A stretch of DNA of 64,000 bases from JAKVBH01 sp049800955 (GTDB taxonomy: Bacteria; Pseudomonadota; Alphaproteobacteria; Rhodobacterales; Rhodobacteraceae), in contig NZ_JBNAGA010000002.1 in assembly GCF_049800955.1 (NCBI RefSeq), positions 992,001 to 1,056,000 of the forward strand, given 5' to 3'. Position numbers and translations under genes: made by a program. Below the pieces are notes generated by a model. It saw nothing but the letters and a program-made list of their open reading frames with translations, had not been told where the DNA came from and ran no database searches. Positions 25,840 to 34,473 of this stretch are shown one piece after another (the first letter of the stretch is position 1; each line of letters starts with the position of its first letter).

Positions 25840-27636
25840 TCAGAGAATGAAGTCGTCCGCGTCGAGCGCATTGGCGTTCACGCCGAGCAAAATCACGTTC
25901 GTTTCGGCATCCAGTTTGACCTCGGTGAAGCCGAAGCCGCCATCGATTGCGCCGGACAGGGCGCTGAAGCTTTCGAAGCCAAACGCGCTCACATCAAGAT
26001 CATCATGGCCCAAGCGGAAATCCTGAATGATGTCTGTCCCGTCGCCAGAGGCAAAGACAAAGACATCATCGCCGCCACCGCCGATATGGTAATCGTCGCC
26101 CGTGCCGCCTGTCATCGTGTCGTCGCCACTTTCGCCGAGCAGGATGTCGTCGCCCGCGCCGCCCAGGACGATGTCGTCATCGCGACCGCCCAGAACGATG
26201 TCGTTTCCGTCGCCGCCATCGACCGTGTCGTCGCCGCGACCACCAAGCATGATATCTGTGCCGCCATCGCCAGACATGTCATCATCGCCGCTGCCGCCGA
26301 GCAGGTCGTCATCACCCGCGCCACCAGACATGATGTCGTCGCCGCCATCGCCGGTCAGCAAGTCGTTCCCTGTGCCGCCATCGACCGTGTCGTCGTCATC
26401 CCATCCGATCAGGATGTCGTTGCCACTCTCGCCGAGCAGCTTGTCGTCACCGTCATCGCCGAACACGAAATCACTGCCCGCGCCTGCGAGGACCAGATCG
26501 TCGTCTGCACCGGCTTCAACAATGTCGTTCCCGCCCTTGGTTGAAATCAGGTCATCACCGCGACCTGTCACGACGAGATCGACCCCATCGCCCTTGATCA
26601 CAAGGTCAATTTGCGCGGCGTCGCCATCCTCATCTGTGAGAACATCGACGGGCAGAAGCACACCATCCAGCACATGCACAATGCCGTTCGCGGCCTGAAT
26701 ATCGGTTGCCACGAGGTTTGGATTGGCAATGTCCGGATCTGCATCCACAAGGCTCGTGCCATCCACGGTCAGCGTACCGCCTTGCAGCGTTGTGACAGAG
26801 CCCGCGTCCACGACCTGGCTCAGTTGCAGGCTTTCGCCCGCCACGTGATAGGTCAGGATTTGCGTGAGCAGACCAATGGGATCTTCGCCATTGTTCAGCA
26901 ATGTCAGTGCATCGACGATATAGCCGAAGGCGCCTTCTTCATCGCTGCCGCCATAGCCAAGATCCTGGGCAAGGCCGATGAAAGCTGCATCATTTGGCGC
27001 AAAGACCGTCAGGTCTGCGGCCACGTCATCAAGCGTTCCTGCAAGACCAGCGGCCACAACCGCCTCGCGCAGCAGGTCGAAATCCTCGCCATTGCTGTCA
27101 AACCCTTCGCCCGATTCCAGGACGATGCCCGTGATCGTCTTCGCGTCATTGCCCGCCAGATCTTCCGGGATCAACACGCGGTCAATGACATGAACGATGC
27201 CGTTGTCAGCTGCGATGTCCGTGTCGATCAGGGAGGGGTTGATGAGGTCGGGCTCAAGATCGCCCAGCGTCGGCAACTCGCCCGCATCGATAACGCCGCC
27301 TTGCAGCGTTGTCAGCGTTCCAGCAGCGCTGATGTCAGCCGCGCTCTGCGCGCCGGGCAAGACGTGATAAGTGACGACGGTTTCCAGAAGATCGGCGCCC
27401 AGACCTGTGAGGAAGGTTGTGACAGCGGCTTCATCGCCTGTGTCGCCCGCAAAACCCAGATCACTGGCCAGCCTTGCGAAGGCATCGTTCGTGGGGGCAA
27501 ATACAGTCAGGCTTTGGAGAGGATCATCCAATGTCGCTCCGTAAGATGTGCCTTTCTCACTGTCGATGAAGCCGATTGCGGCGACAAGGATGGAAAAATT
27601 TGGATTGCCTGCAGCGATCCCAACGATGGTGGCCAT
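25840..27636 (-). CDS. Two fasciclin domains fused to an RTX calcium-binding repeat tail
   Basis: 598 residues. FAS1 domains at about 1-160 and 165-335, each with TVFAPTNDAF/TVFAPNDAAF and an IVHVID/IVHVLD end. Then about 20 glycine-aspartate nonapeptides (GGxGxDxUx, about 355-540) that bind Ca2+ in a parallel beta roll, and a C-terminal region ending ALDADDFIL like type I secretion signals. There is no N-terminal signal peptide, consistent with export by a TolC-type ABC system, but no transporter genes are nearby. Probably a secreted or surface adhesion protein. The repeats produce long shadow ORFs on the other strand. Confidence 0.92.
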   Translation of the reverse strand: MATIVGIAAGNPNFSILVAAIGFIDSEKGTSYGATLDDPLQSLTVFAPTNDAFARLASDLGFAGDTGDEAAVTTFLTGLGADLLETVVTYHVLPGAQSAADISAAGTLTTLQGGVIDAGELPTLGDLEPDLINPSLIDTDIAADNGIVHVIDRVLIPEDLAGNDAKTITGIVLESGEGFDSNGEDFDLLREAVVAAGLAGTLDDVAADLTVFAPNDAAFIGLAQDLGYGGSDEEGAFGYIVDALTLLNNGEDPIGLLTQILTYHVAGESLQLSQVVDAGSVTTLQGGTLTVDGTSLVDADPDIANPNLVATDIQAANGIVHVLDGVLLPVDVLTDEDGDAAQIDLVIKGDGVDLVVTGRGDDLISTKGGNDIVEAGADDDLVLAGAGSDFVFGDDGDDKLLGESGNDILIGWDDDDTVDGGTGNDLLTGDGGDDIMSGGAGDDDLLGGSGDDDMSGDGGTDIMLGGRGDDTVDGGDGNDIVLGGRDDDIVLGGAGDDILLGESGDDTMTGGTGDDYHIGGGGDDVFVFASGDGTDIIQDFRLGHDDLDVSAFGFESFSALSGAIDGGFGFTEVKLDAETNVILLGVNANALDADDFIL

Positions 27637-27899
27637 GTAGTTCTCTCCTCATTTTCGGCAGGGGGGCAGCGTCCCTGTGCGGCGAAACCATGCGCGCGTC
27701 GCGGCTGGACCCCCTGAATTGACACACGCGATGGGCGGTCTCCGATATCGCGATGTAGCCTCTACGTGAGGAGGGCGTGATTGGATGTCGAGAGTTTCGG
27801 CGCCATTTTGCCGGTCCGGAATAAATGCTTATTTTTCAATGCATCTTTTGCCCGCCTCTGACGGGTTCGTGATCGCTCGGTGCGCTTCTGTGAAATTGG

Positions 27900-29201
27900 T
27901 TAACGATTGAGCTTCTGCAGGCGTGCCGTAACCGAAAGCCCATGGGCTTCTAGGCTTTCCGAGGCGGCCAGCACTTCAGCGGCCGGGCCAATGGCTGCGA
28001 GCGCGCCGGGGCTCATCTGGGCCAAAGTGGTGCGCTTCATGAAATCGAGAACAGACAAGCCGGACGAGAACCGGGCGGAACGGGCTGTTGGCAAAACATG
28101 GTTTGGCCCGCCCACGTAATCGCCAATGGCTTCCGGGGTCCATTGGCCCAGGAAAATGGCACCTGCATGGGTGATCTTTGCGCTCAACGCATTCGGATCA
28201 TCGACGCAGAGCTCCAGATGTTCAGGCGCAATGCGGTCAGAGAGCTGGGCTGCTTCGTCCAGATCACGCACCGTGATGATCGCGCCGAAATCGCGCCAGC
28301 TGGCGCCTGCGATGTCGCGGCGTGCCAGTGTCTTGAGGCGCTCCGTCACAGCCTCCGCCACGTCGCGGCCATGGGCCTCATCCGTGGTGATCAGGATGGA
28401 TTGGGCGCTCTCGTCATGTTCTGCCTGGCTCATGAGATCGAGAGCAAGCCAATCCGGATCAGCTGTCCCATCAGAAATCACGAGGATCTCCGAGGGGCCT
28501 GCGATCATGTCGATGCCGACTTTGCCAAACACGCGCCGTTTCGCGGCGGCGACAAAAGCGTTGCCGGGGCCTGTGATCTTGTCGACGGCGGCAACGGTCT
28601 GGGTGCCATAGGCCAGCGCTGCAATCGCTTGCGCACCGCCGATCCGGTAGATCTCATCGACGCCCGCAATTCGCGCGGCCAGCAGGACCAGGGGGTTCAC
28701 GATGCCATCGGGCGTCGGCACTGCAATGGCCAGTCGCGGCACGCCTGCAACCTTGGCAGGAATGGCGTTCATCAAAACAGAAGAGGGGTATGAGGCGAGC
28801 CCGCCCGGAACATAAAGACCAGCTGCGCTGACAGGCGTCCAGCGCCATCCAAGCGTCGCACCGCTTTCATCGACCCATTCCGCATCCTCTGGCAATTGCC
28901 GGGCGTGATAGGCGCGGATGCGATCTGCCGCGAGCTCCAGAGCGGCCCTGTCACCCTGCGAAACTTTGGTGCATTCCGCCTCGATCTCGTCCTGCGTGAA
29001 CGCCATGGAGGCAGGCGTCAGGTCCAGCCGGTCAAATTTCTTGGTCAGGTCGAGAACCGCCTCATCGCCACGTGCGCGCACATCCGCAATGATGCCTGCG
29101 ACAACGTCATCCACATCCGGGCTGTCTTCCCGTTTTGCACCCAAAAGCGCTGTGAACTGCGTTTCGAAATCGGAAGCTGTCGAAGACAGGAAGACTGGCA
29201 T
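27900..29201 (-). CDS. hisD: Histidinol dehydrogenase
   Basis: 433 residues; oxidises L-histidinol to histidine using NAD+ and zinc, the last two steps of histidine synthesis. Family segments: GLYVPGGLASYPSSVLMN, GPGNAFVAAAKR, IDMIAGPSEI, QAEHDESAQS (His and Gln zinc ligands), and GGPNHVLPT. The start is ATG 29201 with AGGAG; a longer frame to 29240 has no support. It is last in a minus-strand run murA - DUF2948 - GNAT - hisD. Other his genes (E, F, A, H, B) are 22 kb away in the same window. Confidence 0.97.
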   Translation of the reverse strand: MPVFLSSTASDFETQFTALLGAKREDSPDVDDVVAGIIADVRARGDEAVLDLTKKFDRLDLTPASMAFTQDEIEAECTKVSQGDRAALELAADRIRAYHARQLPEDAEWVDESGATLGWRWTPVSAAGLYVPGGLASYPSSVLMNAIPAKVAGVPRLAIAVPTPDGIVNPLVLLAARIAGVDEIYRIGGAQAIAALAYGTQTVAAVDKITGPGNAFVAAAKRRVFGKVGIDMIAGPSEILVISDGTADPDWLALDLMSQAEHDESAQSILITTDEAHGRDVAEAVTERLKTLARRDIAGASWRDFGAIITVRDLDEAAQLSDRIAPEHLELCVDDPNALSAKITHAGAIFLGQWTPEAIGDYVGGPNHVLPTARSARFSSGLSVLDFMKRTTLAQMSPGALAAIGPAAEVLAASESLEAHGLSVTARLQKLNR

Positions 29202-29249
29202 GAGAGGGCTCCTTTGACCTGCGTGCTTTAGCGCTCTCACGGGGCAGGC

Positions 29250-29750
29250 TCAAGGCGTGGCATCGTCCAGTTTGCAGAGCATCAACAGATCGTCGCGGGG
29301 CGTGTTGTCGATCATGACGGACCGGGGGCGGCGGCCAAACTGCTCAAAACCAGCATTGCGGTACATCTGCTGCGCACGCTTGTTTTCGGCATCCACACAG
29401 AGCTCGACCTGCAACAGCCCCTCTTCTCTGGCGCTGGCGAGCATGGCGTCCAGCAATTGCCGCCCCAGCCCGCGGCCCTGCGCTGCGGGCTGAACGTAGA
29501 ACGGGCCGATATCGGCGGTGTGTTGCAGTCGATGCGGCCCCGCGCGCCGCAATGTCGCGATGGCCACGACGGTGCCGTCTTGCTCTGCGCCCCAATGATG
29601 CCCAGCGGCCAAAGCGCGGGTCAGAGTCGCATCAGAGACAAGGCGCGCTTCCGATTCTGTCAGCAGGAACGCATCGGGAAAGAGGCGCAACCCCTCCAGC
29701 CAGAGCTTGCGATATGCCTCGAGATCCCTAGGCGTCAGGCGCCTGATCAT
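29250..29750 (-). CDS. GNAT-family N-acetyltransferase
   Basis: 166 residues with the acetyl-CoA-binding GNAT core: VQPAAQGRGLGRQLLDAML holds the Q/R-x-x-G-x-G/A loop, followed by VELCVDAENKRAQQMYRNAGF. Substrate cannot be inferred. It overlaps the DUF2948 gene by 4 bp, so it is translated with it. It sits between DUF2948 and hisD, which usually adjoin in related genomes; this looks like a lineage-specific insertion into a conserved operon. Confidence 0.85.
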   Translation of the reverse strand: MIRRLTPRDLEAYRKLWLEGLRLFPDAFLLTESEARLVSDATLTRALAAGHHWGAEQDGTVVAIATLRRAGPHRLQHTADIGPFYVQPAAQGRGLGRQLLDAMLASAREEGLLQVELCVDAENKRAQQMYRNAGFEQFGRRPRSVMIDNTPRDDLLMLCKLDDATP

Positions 29751-30226
29751 TCCGGATGACGGGGCGCTTGACCCGACGGCGCAAGATAGGGTCGGGTCAC
29801 GTCCTTGAGTGTGACCTCCAGTGCTTCAACGTCCAGTCGAATGGCGCCGTCTCCCGCCAGTGTCACGATGAGGGCGCCGGTGCCGTCCTCGCCCGCTTCA
29901 AACTCAAGAGCGAGCAGGGAGAGGATGATATCCTTGTCCGCGCGGTCCACCCCGGAGGACGCGACCCGCATGACGTTTTCCATGACCAGCACACTTTGCA
30001 CACGCTCTGGCTTGCGGCCCCGGCGCTCTGCCTTTGGCAGGTCTTCCCAACGAAAGCGGTTGAGCAGCAAGGCGAAACGACGCTGTTTGGCGTTCCATGT
30101 CATCTCGGTCACGGGGAAGACGGCGTCTTGCACCAGAGCGGAGATCACACCCAGATCATCAGCATCCAGCGCGCCAAGGTTGAGGGGTTTCTCCCCACCA
30201 TCTTCAAACGCCGCGTCCTGTGTCAT
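29747..30226 (-). CDS. DUF2948 family protein
   Basis: 159 residues, cytosolic. Recognised from family segments VISALVQDAVFPVTEMTWNAKQRRFALLLNRFRWE and the operon position right after murA, usual in Rhodobacterales. Function unknown. It overlaps murA (ATGA) and GNAT by 4 bp each, implying coupled translation. No catalytic motif or membrane segment is seen. Confidence 0.85.
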   Translation of the reverse strand: MTQDAAFEDGGEKPLNLGALDADDLGVISALVQDAVFPVTEMTWNAKQRRFALLLNRFRWEDLPKAERRGRKPERVQSVLVMENVMRVASSGVDRADKDIILSLLALEFEAGEDGTGALIVTLAGDGAIRLDVEALEVTLKDVTRPYLAPSGQAPRHPE

Positions 30227-31491
30227 TCGCCTTTAATCCGTTCGATCTTTGCGCCAACGCCGGAGAGTTTGCGCACGACATGTTCATACCCGCGATCGAG
30301 GTGATAGACGCGGCTGACCGTTGTGTCACCCTCCGCGGCCAGACCAGCCAGAATGAGCGAGACGGACGCGCGCAGATCGGTGGCCATGACGGGCGCGCCT
30401 TTCAAGCGGTTCACGCCGGTGACGGTAGCAGTGCCGCCCTGAACGTCAATCTCGGCGCCCATGCGAATGAGTTCTGGTGCGTGCATGAAGCGATTTTCGA
30501 AGATCTTTTCCTGCAAAACCGAGGTGCCCTCCGCCGTGCACAGGAGCGCCATCATCTGCGCTTGCAAATCTGTGGGAAATCCGGGGAAGGGTTCGGTTTC
30601 GACATCGACGGCCTGCACGCGGTCGCCCCGGCGTTTGACCATGAGACCCGTGCTGGTTTCTGTCACGTCAATACCCGCGGCATCCAGCTTCTCGACAAAG
30701 GCGCCCACAAGATCGAGACGCCCTCCCAAAAGCTCGACCTCGCCGCCGGCAATAGCGGGAGCAAGCATGTAGGTGCCCAGCTCGATCCGGTCTGTGACAA
30801 CCGGATGCGTGGCTCCGCCCAAACGGTCAACGCCCTGAATGGTCAGAGTTGAGGTGCCTTCGCCCTCGATCTGCGCGCCCATCTTGCGCAGGCAGCGCGC
30901 CAGATCGACGATTTCCGGCTCGCGTGCGGCGTTTTTCAGAACACTTGTGCCCTTGGCCAGCGTTGCGGCCATCAAAGCATTTTCGGTTGCGCCCACAGAA
31001 ACGAAGGGAAATTCAAACGTGCCGCCTTTGAGCCCGCCTGGCGCTTTGGCATGCACATAGCCCTCGCGCAGGTCCAGCTCCGCGCCCATGGCTTCGAGCG
31101 CCTTGAGGTGCAAATCAACAGGCCGCGCGCCGATGGCACAGCCGCCCGGCAATGAGACGATCGCATGACCATCGCGCGCCAGCATCGGGCCCAGCACAAG
31201 AATGGAAGCGCGCATCTTGCGCACGATGTCGTAGTCGGCGGTGTGATTGTGAATGTCATGGCTCGACATGGCGAGCACCTGACCGTCTTGCAAACCGGAG
31301 ACTTCCGCGCCCAGCGATTGCAGCAGCGTTGTCATCGTGCGGATGTCAGATAGCCGGGGCGCGTTCGTCAGCGTCAGGGGTTCTTCGCTCAGCAAGGTCG
31401 CGGGCATGAGCGTCAGACAGGCATTCTTTGCTCCGGCAATCGGGATCGACCCGTTCAGGGGGCCGTTGCCGGTCACGATGATGGAATCCAT
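30223..31491 (-). CDS. murA: UDP-N-acetylglucosamine 1-carboxyvinyltransferase
   Basis: 422 residues; first committed step of peptidoglycan synthesis, transferring enolpyruvate from PEP to UDP-GlcNAc. Substrate-binding K22-N23 in IAGAKNA, and the loop GGCAIGARPVDLH with C118 matching the catalytic, fosfomycin-sensitive Cys. Length is normal. A 58-codon ORF ends 3 bp before its start, and DUF2948 overlaps its end, so it is internal to an operon. Confidence 0.97.
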   Translation of the reverse strand: MDSIIVTGNGPLNGSIPIAGAKNACLTLMPATLLSEEPLTLTNAPRLSDIRTMTTLLQSLGAEVSGLQDGQVLAMSSHDIHNHTADYDIVRKMRASILVLGPMLARDGHAIVSLPGGCAIGARPVDLHLKALEAMGAELDLREGYVHAKAPGGLKGGTFEFPFVSVGATENALMAATLAKGTSVLKNAAREPEIVDLARCLRKMGAQIEGEGTSTLTIQGVDRLGGATHPVVTDRIELGTYMLAPAIAGGEVELLGGRLDLVGAFVEKLDAAGIDVTETSTGLMVKRRGDRVQAVDVETEPFPGFPTDLQAQMMALLCTAEGTSVLQEKIFENRFMHAPELIRMGAEIDVQGGTATVTGVNRLKGAPVMATDLRASVSLILAGLAAEGDTTVSRVYHLDRGYEHVVRKLSGVGAKIERIKGE

Positions 31492-31493
31492 GG

Positions 31494-31670
31494 TTAACTG
31501 TCCTCGCTCTTTGCCTCTGCGCCGTCATCAGGGCGGTTCTGCTCTCCCCGGGCGCGCGCTTGTGCTTTCCTGCGGGCCATATTCGCCTTGAGCGCTGCTT
31601 TCAACCGTTCGTCGCGCGCACTGGCAGCGCTTTGCTTGTCCGGTCTGGTTGGGGGGGATTTGCCTGTCAT
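31494..31670 (-). CDS. Small basic protein preceding murA
   Basis: A 58-residue ORF: MTGKSPPTRPDKQSAASA continuing through LKAALKANMARRKAQARAR to EAKSEDS. It is rich in Lys, Arg, Ala and Gln, with a predicted central helix. Its stop lies 2 bp before the murA ATG. A short protein with an LKANMARRKAQARAR core in front of murA is a recurring feature I associate with Rhodobacterales. No function known; the charge suggests nucleic-acid or ribosome contact, which is inference. Confidence 0.7.
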   Translation of the reverse strand: MTGKSPPTRPDKQSAASARDERLKAALKANMARRKAQARARGEQNRPDDGAEAKSEDS

Positions 31671-31756
31671 GGGATGTGTCTATCGCACTGCGGAAAAAGC
31701 GTCCAGATTGCGCTTGCGCGAGTCCTGTTTTGAAGCTACGAACCCCGCCTATCGGC

Positions 31757-31831
<75 letters not shown>

Positions 31832-32147
31832 TTTCCCAGCTCACCCCGCAAATATGTCCCGCAGCGATGCTGTGTCTCTTGGTCTCGCCGTTCAAAGGGG
31901 CGCTGTCATGACTGCCTTGATGCGGCTCTCGGAGTATCACGCCCGGTGGCACTCTGCACGCAGGCACTGTCTGGGGGAAAGAGCTAGAGAGACACTGCGC
32001 CTAGAGTTGGGCCCAACGACACTGACCCAATGCGCACATCCGCCCAAAGGCCCGCGGCGCGCCTCAGCAAATTGCACTCAAGGCCTGATTGCGTGACCGC
32101 GTGTGCTCCAGTATGCATGCCAGTCAATACGCTTCACGGAGGGTGCC
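31832..32147. other. Intergenic region, no gene seen
   Basis: 316 bp between tRNA-Thr and the UPF0262 gene. Only short ORFs without ribosome sites occur. The promoter for UPF0262 must lie here, but no clear hexamers stand out. Confidence 0.6.
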
Positions 32148-32627
32148 ATGCCCCGGATTGTCCACATTGAACTTGATGATGCCAATTTGCCAAGGCCCAC
32201 GCCAGAGGTTGAGCAGGAACGCAAGGTGGCGATGTTTGACCTGATGGAAGCCAACAGCTTTGTGTTACCCGCCCGCGAGGCGCGCCCTGTCTTGCCGGGG
32301 CCCTACCGGCTGGGTTTGTCGATCCGCGACAAGAAGCTGGTCTTTGATGTTGCGACAGAAGCCCATGAAACGGCTGCTGTCTTTCAGCTCTCGCTGACAC
32401 CGTTCCGGCAGGTCGTGAAGGATTACTTCCAGATCTGCGAAAGCTATTTTGATGCGGTGAAGAAACTGCCGCCGAGCCAAATTGAAACGATCGACATGGC
32501 GCGGCGCGGCATTCACAACGAAGGCGCACGTATTTTGCAGGAACGCTTGGAGGGCAAGGCGGAGATCGACACGGACACCGCACGACGCCTGTTCACGCTC
32601 ATTTGCGTTTTGCATTTCGGGGGCTGA
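32148..32627 (+). CDS. UPF0262 family protein
   Basis: 159 residues matching UPF0262, a cytosolic family almost confined to alphaproteobacteria: RPVLPGPYRLGLSIRDKKLVFDV, FRQVVKDYFQICESYFDAVKKLPPSQIE, and RRGIHNEGARIL. Function unknown. The start is ATG 32148 after CGGAGGG; an upstream in-frame ATG lacks this. The low-molecular-weight phosphatase gene begins 1 bp after its stop. Confidence 0.92.
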   Translation: MPRIVHIELDDANLPRPTPEVEQERKVAMFDLMEANSFVLPAREARPVLPGPYRLGLSIRDKKLVFDVATEAHETAAVFQLSLTPFRQVVKDYFQICESYFDAVKKLPPSQIETIDMARRGIHNEGARILQERLEGKAEIDTDTARRLFTLICVLHFGG

Positions 32628-32628
32628 G

Positions 32629-33087
32629 GTGACGCGGGAGCTGCCTCAGTCAATTCTGTTTTGTTGTGACCACAACGCCGTGCGATCGCCCATGGCGGAA
32701 GGCATGATGAAGAAGCTTTTTGGCATGCAAACCTATGTGCAATCCGTGGGGGTGAAAAACAGTCTCGAGATTGACGGCTTTTCGATTGCCGTTTGTCAGG
32801 AGATTGGAGTTGAGCTGTCGCGCCATCGCTCGCGTAGTTTTGACGAAATGGAGGAGTGGGGCGATGATCTCTCCTCTTTCGATCTGGTCGTCGCGCTGTC
32901 GCCTGCATCGCAGCGCCGTGCGCTGGAGCTGACGCGGTTCTTTCACCTTACGGTCGAGTATTGGCCGATCCTTGATCCAACCGGGTTGGGGGAGGGGCGC
33001 GAGGCGAAGCTGGCCTCATACCGGGTGGCCCGGGACCAGATATTGGCGCGGTTGAAAGACAATTGGGGAGAGGGCGCTCATGCGTGA
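32629..33087 (+). CDS. Low-molecular-weight phosphotyrosine phosphatase-family protein
   Basis: 152 residues with the phosphatase P-loop C13-D-H-N-A-V-R19-S20 (C-x5-R-S) right at the N-terminus and a later DPTG segment holding the general acid Asp. It also resembles arsenate reductase ArsC (thioredoxin type), which shares the fold, so arsenate reduction is an alternative. A GTG start lies just past the UPF0262 stop. In related genomes UPF0262 and this gene are usually followed by infA and maf; here SnoaL and GNAT genes follow instead. Confidence 0.85.
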   Translation: MTRELPQSILFCCDHNAVRSPMAEGMMKKLFGMQTYVQSVGVKNSLEIDGFSIAVCQEIGVELSRHRSRSFDEMEEWGDDLSSFDLVVALSPASQRRALELTRFFHLTVEYWPILDPTGLGEGREAKLASYRVARDQILARLKDNWGEGAHA

Positions 33088-33478
33088 TGTCGTGGCACAG
33101 TATTTTGACGCATTTAATCGAGGCGACGTGGATGGCATGCTGGCGTGCCTGTCCGAGGACGTGGCGCATCACGTGAATGAAGGGCAGGTACGACGTGGCA
33201 AAGAAGCCTTTGCTGCGTTTTGTGCCCATATGGCGCGCTGCTACCGCGAGACGCTGACCGACATGGTGATATTTGAGGCCGAAGGCGGCGTACGCGCTGC
33301 GGCGGAATACACCGTCAACGGAACTTACCTCGCAACTGATGCGGGCTTGCCGGAAGCCCATGGGCAGAGCTACCGACTTCCAGCAGGCTCGTTCTTCAGT
33401 CTCAAGGATGGCAAGATCACGCGCGTTGTGACCTACTACAATCTCGCGGATTGGATGGCGCAGGTCTCCAATGGTTGA
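33080..33478 (+). CDS. NTF2/SnoaL-like domain protein
   Basis: 132 residues. QYFDAFNRGDVDGMLACLSEDVAHHVNEG and YTVNGTYLATDAGLPEAHGQ are typical of the cone-shaped alpha+beta SnoaL/NTF2-like fold (ketosteroid isomerase superfamily). Many are enzymes or binding proteins with unknown ligands. It overlaps the previous gene by 8 bp and the next by 8 bp, so it is mid-operon. Confidence 0.8.
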   Translation: MRDVVAQYFDAFNRGDVDGMLACLSEDVAHHVNEGQVRRGKEAFAAFCAHMARCYRETLTDMVIFEAEGGVRAAAEYTVNGTYLATDAGLPEAHGQSYRLPAGSFFSLKDGKITRVVTYYNLADWMAQVSNG

Positions 33479-34055
33479 GACCCGTGTCCTGACCGGTGCG
33501 GCCTTGTCCAACGCCTTGGATGATGTGGCACGGCTCAGGATGATCGTGTTCCATGAATGGCCCTATCTCTACGAAGGCGATCTGTCTTACGAACGGGCGT
33601 ATCTTGAGCGCTACAGCACGTCGTCGGGCGCTGTGCTCGTGGGCGCATTTGATGGCGCGAGGCTGGTTGGCGCGTCCACAGGCACCCCGCTGGCGGATCA
33701 CGCGGATGAATTTCAGGACGCGGCACAGCATCTTCCCGATCCTTTGGAAGATGTGTTCTATTGCGCCGAGAGTGTGCTCTTGCCGGAGTTTCGAGGCAGA
33801 GGTCTCGGACACGCGTTTTTTGACGCGCGCGAGGACCATGCCAGAGGACTTGGTGCGCAGGCATCGGTTTTTTGTTCGGTCATCCGCCCGAAGACCCATC
33901 CGCTGCGTCCCAGTGTCTACCGGCCTTTGGATGGCTTTTGGCGCAATCGCGGCTATGCGCCTCTTGAGGGCGTAACGATCGGCTTTTCCTGGTTGGATCT
34001 CGATAAGGACGAGGAGGATATCAAACGGCTTCAGGTTTGGTATCGCCGTCTCTAA
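33471..34055 (+). CDS. GNAT-family N-acetyltransferase
   Basis: 194 residues with the GNAT acetyl-CoA loop LLPEFRGRGLGHAFFDAREDHA and GASTGTPL. C-terminal WRNRGYAPLEG-type ending. Overlap with the SnoaL-like gene suggests a joint task, perhaps modifying a small molecule, but the substrate is unknown. Confidence 0.8.
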   Translation: MVETRVLTGAALSNALDDVARLRMIVFHEWPYLYEGDLSYERAYLERYSTSSGAVLVGAFDGARLVGASTGTPLADHADEFQDAAQHLPDPLEDVFYCAESVLLPEFRGRGLGHAFFDAREDHARGLGAQASVFCSVIRPKTHPLRPSVYRPLDGFWRNRGYAPLEGVTIGFSWLDLDKDEEDIKRLQVWYRRL

Positions 34056-34115
34056 CGACCGCAGCTGCGATGCGTTGAGGCTGACAAATGGCTTGCGGCA
34101 CACTACCTTTGGCGC

Positions 34116-34472
34116 ATGAAACATGCTGCTTTCGTTGTGATCATGGGCCTTATGCCCGTTGCTTTAACTGCTGAAGAGGTGGCCCCGTCGCCTTTGGAAC
34201 GTGGGGCCGAGTTGTTCTTTGAGCATCTTTTCGAAGAGTTCGACCCGGCGCTTCGGCAATTGCAGGATCTGACCGATGGTCTGGAGCCCGGCTTGCGCTC
34301 TTTTGCTGATGAGATGGGGCCGGTTTTGCGGGATTTGATGACCCAGATTGAGGATTGGAGCGCCTATCATCCTCCGGAAATCCTTGAGAATGGCGATATC
34401 ATCCTGCGCCGAAAAGAGCCTGAGACGCGGCCTGAGCCGCAGCCGCCAGTCGTCGACGCCATAGACATCTGA
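34116..34472 (+). CDS. Small exported acidic protein of unknown function
   Basis: 118 residues with a Sec signal peptide (VVIMGLMPVALTAEE) and a helical, acidic mature part (LFFEHLFEEFDPALRQLQDLTD). It ends with PPEILENGDIILRRK and a Pro/Glu-rich tail. I recognise the GDIILRRK ending from other Rhodobacteraceae proteins, some misnamed as AAA+ ATPases; no nucleotide-binding motif exists here. It is convergent with the DUF2937 gene, with 1 bp between stops. Confidence 0.7.
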   Translation: MKHAAFVVIMGLMPVALTAEEVAPSPLERGAELFFEHLFEEFDPALRQLQDLTDGLEPGLRSFADEMGPVLRDLMTQIEDWSAYHPPEILENGDIILRRKEPETRPEPQPPVVDAIDI

Positions 34473-34473
34473 G

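Noticed and set aside
26030..26530. Tandem DNA repeats resembling a CRISPR or satellite array
   Set aside because: They are the in-frame Gly-Asp RTX nonapeptide codons, not spacer-repeat units.
26611..27717. Long plus-strand ORF opposite the FAS1-RTX gene
   Set aside because: Antisense shadow produced by the GC-rich codon pattern; the minus strand has clear FAS1 and RTX domains.
31854..32096. 80-codon plus-strand ORF after tRNA-Thr
   Set aside because: No ribosome site, low-complexity composition, no conserved features.
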